From assembly GCA_905182985.1 (NCBI GenBank), contig CAJJDN010000040.1, forward strand, positions 60,674-124,673: a DNA stretch of 64,000 bases, given 5' to 3'. Shown in pieces: positions 60,768-64,000 of this stretch (its first letter is position 1; every line of letters starts with the position of its first letter). Source of the DNA: Paramecium sonneborni (Eukaryota; Ciliophora; Oligohymenophorea; Peniculida; Parameciidae). The position numbers and the translations under genes are program-made. The notes below the pieces were generated by a model. That model ran no database searches. It saw only the letters and a program-made list of their open reading frames with translations, and was not told the DNA's origin.

Positions 60768-63148
60768 ATGCTTTCTTATCGTTAAAATGATTCAAAAAAA
60801 CCCAAAAACTTTAACGTTTCTAATAATTTAGAGACTTCTACTATGTCAAGTAAATCAAAGAATTCCTTCAAAGATATTAGCGATTATAGAAGTAAAATTT
60901 AACTAAAAAGAAGATCGCACACCGATAGATAAAACAGTTAACGTTCATTAAAATTAGGAAAGCGCCACTAAAATTAAATAAATGCTAAGCAACTTAGGAT
61001 AATCAGACAATAAATCATCAACTTCATTATTCGGATAAAGTTTGAGAGAAAAAAAAGTATTAGACACTAAATCTACAAGAGGAGATAGTATTTGTAATAT
61101 TGCAAATTTAACATAAGATTCGAGAAATGCTTCAACCTCTGGTTATATTAATTAGATCCCACTAAATAAAACATAAAAAACTAATGAATCCTTTTCAAAA
61201 TAAAACATTCCTTCCCCATCATCGACTAGGGAAATTAATGAAAATAATGGTAATTTGTCAAATCTTTATTATATCTTCTAAAATAAATAATCTGATCCAT
61301 AAATTAAGCTTAATAATTTAACATTGTCTTAACTAGCCAAATAGTAATAATAATAGTAAAAAAGAAGTAGCAATAACACTACTCCTTAAAAGCATGCAAA
61401 TAATAACAATAATAAAAATATTTCTTCAACAGAATACATCAATAAAATTCAATAAATTAAATAAAAAATAGATAATACTGTTTAAAAAATTGATAAATAA
61501 TAAAAATCAAATAATTCTTAATTGATTAAGAATATCTCTTCTTAAATTAAAAAGAAATAACAACAGGAAGTTAATCAACAAGATATGAAAGATGAAATTT
61601 AAGAAAGAGTAGTTAAATTATTGTTAGATAAGGATTAATTATGGAATCAAATGAATGCTTCTTTAGATAATATAAATTAAGATTAGTTAAATTAATTTTG
61701 TTAATTCATCTAATAATCTTTAAATTCCCTTTTAGATCGAAAAAATGTATTCAATTTAACTATTATTAGAGCGAATACTTGTATAAGATCGATATTCATA
61801 TAATAGACACTCTTTTATTAGAATCATACACAATCCTTATAATAGCACTTGAGTATTTAAAAATTTAGCAAAATTTCGATTAAAATTTAAAGAATCTTGT
61901 TGTTTATGTTGCTTAAAGTAACTTTTATATTCTATAAACTTTATTTTCTTGTGTGGAAAATGTAATTTTTTATAAAATAGTAGGAAATGGTAAAATAAAG
62001 AATCGATATGAGATAATTTTAATAAAAGAAACCATAAAACAAAGCCAAATAAACCTTATAAAAAAATAATTTTATAATAAAATCTATTTTAGAATTAATG
62101 TAAGTAAATTATCAATAATAGGTATTGACGACACCTGTCACCCAGAGATATATTCTCATTTAGGATTTAATTCGACAAGTTTGGATGTTTATTTTATTTA
62201 ACAAAAGAAAATACTTCATTAAATAGCGAAAGAAATTATCTAGGATGAAAACAAGAACAATATGAATAGTAAAAAGTAATCAAGACTTTTTGATTAAAAA
62301 AAATAAATATTTCTTCCTAAAAAACCTTTAAAAGCTTATACTTTAGTCTTAGATCTTGATGAAACTCTTGTACATTATCAAGAAGTATATGTCATTTAAA
62401 ATTAAGCTTCCAAATGGTGGAGGATAATTTTTAGTTAGACCCTATGCAGAAGAGTTTTTAGAAAAATTATCTAAATATTATGAACTTGTGATATTCACAG
62501 CAGCTCAACCAGATTATGCTAATTTTATTATTGATATTATTGATAAGCATAAAGTTGTAATTGCCAGACTTTACAGAGAGCATACTCTTTTCAAGAATAA
62601 TATGTATATAAAAGTAAATATAAAATCATATTTAGGATTTATCAATTTTGGGTAGAAGTTTGGAAAAAGTGATTATAGTTGACAATATGCCAGAGAATTT
62701 TCAGTTACAGCCAGAAAATGGAATTTACATTCTTAGTTGGACAGGTGATCAAAATGACAGAGCCCTCAAAGATCTAATGCCTTTACTAGAACGTATAAAT
62801 TTATTAAATTTTAGAAATCGCATAAAAAAAATGCTAAGATGTTAGAGACGCTTTAAATCAATTTAGAGAATAAATGATTTAAAAAGTGTAGTAGGGTATA
62901 AAAAACCCATATCAAAATCTCTCATTAGTATGAAACTAAATTGTGAAGATATTTATATTTTATTGATATAAATTATTGTTAATATAAATGTAAAATAAAT
63001 CTGTTATTTGGCAATGAATAGGACTTATTATAAATAAAGATTATGTAATTTTTTGGCAAATAATTTATAAATTTATTAAAATTACATTCATGTAAAAATT
63101 TTTTTACATTTACAAAAAGTATTATATTGGCAAACGTTAATAATTTGA
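60768..63148 (+). CDS. FCP1/SCP-type phosphatase (NLI-interacting factor-like) with long polar N-terminus
   Basis: The catalytic domain lies at the 3' end: KKPLKAYTLVLDLDETLVHY (the DLDxT nucleophile motif), then after a 22-nt intron GQFLVRPYAEEFLEKLSKYY, ELVIFTAAQPDYANFIIDII, and after a second 22-nt intron DLSILGRSLEKVIIVDNMPE with the later Asp. This is the haloacid-dehalogenase fold of CTDSP/SCP and Dullard-like phosphatases, which act on the RNA polymerase II tail or on lipid-regulating proteins. A Ser/Asn/Gln-rich region of about 350 residues precedes it, followed near 61890-61960 by a Cys-rich hydrophobic stretch that may be a membrane span. Some N-terminal exon joins are uncertain, and the 3' end may lie earlier than the TGA at 63146. 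Confidence 0.72.
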
Positions 63149-63174
63149 TTATATTATTCTTTTCTTTTAAATTG

Positions 63175-63378
63175 ATGATATCGAATCTTCAAATTAAAAC
63201 AAGGAAAAATAAAATTGTTAAGAAGGATCCAACGAGAGAAGAAAAACTTTAATATTTTCCTGTTCAATTATAAGAAATCAAATTCAAAATGGATAAAAAT
63301 AGTCAAACTATTTTTTTATAATTTTAATATAAATTCTAAAAATTTCAAATTCTTATTAGGCTATATTAATCTAGATGA
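63175..63378 (+). CDS. Possible small basic protein
   Basis: MISNLQIKTRKNKIVKKDP... is open to TGA at 63376 and looks coding (Lys/Gln-rich). A second frame (NLDEIKFNQKLILS) continues after it, so an intron may exist. No family recognised. Confidence 0.33.
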
Positions 63379-63655
63379 AATAAAGTTTAATTAAAAATTA
63401 ATTCTTTCAAGAATTTATTGATTAAACCTTTGTAAAAATTCAAAGATAAATCTTTGATTTTAAACAAATAAGAAGATAGAATTTATACATATTTAAGTTG
63501 TTCTAAACTTAAGGAATTTCAACTAAATTTATTCATAAAAATAATAAAATTAGAATGAATTACATAAATTTTATCAAATTTCTAGAAAATTTTTTTTTGT
63601 ATATTATTTGGCGATATATAATTATTACATCATCAAAATTATTATATAATTTAAG

Positions 63656-64000
63656 ATGAACAAAATCAAGTTAATTGTTGCTATAACTTTTATTTTAGGA
63701 GTAATTAATATTGTTAGAATTACAAAAGATCTTGATTTGACATTGGATACATCTGTGAAGGATTCCTTCTTAAAGAAATTAGATGTAGCATAAGTTTATT
63801 ATTAATTTCAGATATCTATCGATGAACCAAAAGAGGGAATGGCATACAGAGAAGTCTATGAAGATGGATAAATTGAAGGAATGAGATATAGAGAAATTGA
63901 AGATTAAAAATAATAGGAATAACCGATTGAAGGAATGGCATATAGAGAAGTATATGAGGATGGATAAATTGAAGGAATGAGATATAGAGAAATTGAAGAT
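63656..64000 (+). CDS. Secreted tandem-repeat protein (5' end only)
   Basis: Starts MNKIKLIVAITFILGVINIV, a clear signal peptide or anchor, then a polar linker and a repeat region of 32-residue units that begins EGMAYREVYEDGQIEGM and runs off the right edge. The unit length is 96 nt (63833 to 63929). Each unit also contains two half-units EGM(A/R)YRE(V/I). The high Glu/Tyr/Arg content is unlike its neighbours. The family is unknown; a secreted or surface protein is inferred. Confidence 0.62.
63833..64000 (+). repeat. 96-bp in-frame tandem repeat (two copies visible, second truncated)
   Basis: GAG/GAA GGA ATG GCA begins each unit at 63833 and 63929. The copies differ by only a few silent changes in the visible overlap, suggesting recent expansion or gene conversion. 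Confidence 0.85.

Noticed and set aside
1..64000. Telomere repeats, tRNA, rRNA, transposase or viral genes
   Set aside because: No G4T2/G3T3 runs, no cloverleaf-like or rRNA core sequence, and no transposase or capsid-like motifs were seen.

Overview
The window is macronuclear-type ciliate DNA, almost certainly from Paramecium or a close relative. Three signs seen directly in the sequence support this. (1) Long reading frames exist only if TAA and TAG are read as glutamine and TGA is the sole stop; every confident gene ends in TGA. (2) Frame breaks inside conserved domains are repaired by removing very short introns of about 20-33 nt, nearly all GTA...TAG, with some ending AAG or CAG and a few starting GTT. 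(3) The DNA is very AT-rich and genes are packed with tiny spacers. Reading the window with the standard code cuts every gene into fragments.

Layout: 1-2.2 kb, a multi-pass membrane protein (minus, runs off the left edge); 2.2-6.8 kb, a NACHT-like P-loop ATPase with a long coiled-coil tail; 6.9-8.3 kb, a Ser/Thr kinase; 8.3-10 kb, a TBC (Rab-GAP) protein; 10-11.1 kb, an LRRC51-like leucine-rich repeat protein; 11.1-12.6 kb, a coiled-coil protein; 12.6-15 kb, an RCC1-repeat protein whose 3' part is present twice because of an unresolved contig overlap; 15-16.5 kb, a PP2C phosphatase; 16.5-16.8 kb, a LAMTOR4-like small protein; 17.3-18.9 kb, a PH-like/kinase protein; 19.2-23.4 kb, a lipid-anchored tandem pseudokinase; 23.4-26.6 kb, three proteins of unknown role; 26.7-28.9 kb, an Integrator subunit 6 relative; 29-30.1 kb, an Nup62-type FG nucleoporin; 30.3-30.8 kb, an assembly gap; 31.2-31.9 kb, an unknown protein; 32.4-34.7 kb, an N-terminal-motor kinesin; 35.4-38.6 kb, three unknown proteins; 38.7-50.3 kb, a HECT ubiquitin ligase of the UPL1/HUWE1/Tom1 type, probably one giant gene; 50.5-51.7 kb, a DUSP-like protein; 51.8-53.5 kb, degenerate coding; 53.8-57.1 kb, a kinase with a poly-Q tail, also partly duplicated around a single N; 57.3-59 kb, ATP-type PEP carboxykinase; 59.7-60.5 kb, phospholipid scramblase; 60.8-63.1 kb, an FCP1/SCP-type phosphatase; 63.7 kb to the right edge, a secreted protein with 32-residue repeats.

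The genes do not form an operon or an obvious single pathway. The content is typical eukaryotic housekeeping: signalling kinases and phosphatases, ubiquitin ligation, membrane traffic, nuclear pore, snRNA processing, motility and gluconeogenesis. I found no tRNA, rRNA, telomere repeat, CRISPR or recognisable transposon. The most unusual items are the tandem pseudokinase, the NACHT-coiled-coil protein, the giant poly-Q HECT ligase, and the two duplications that are assembly artefacts rather than biology.
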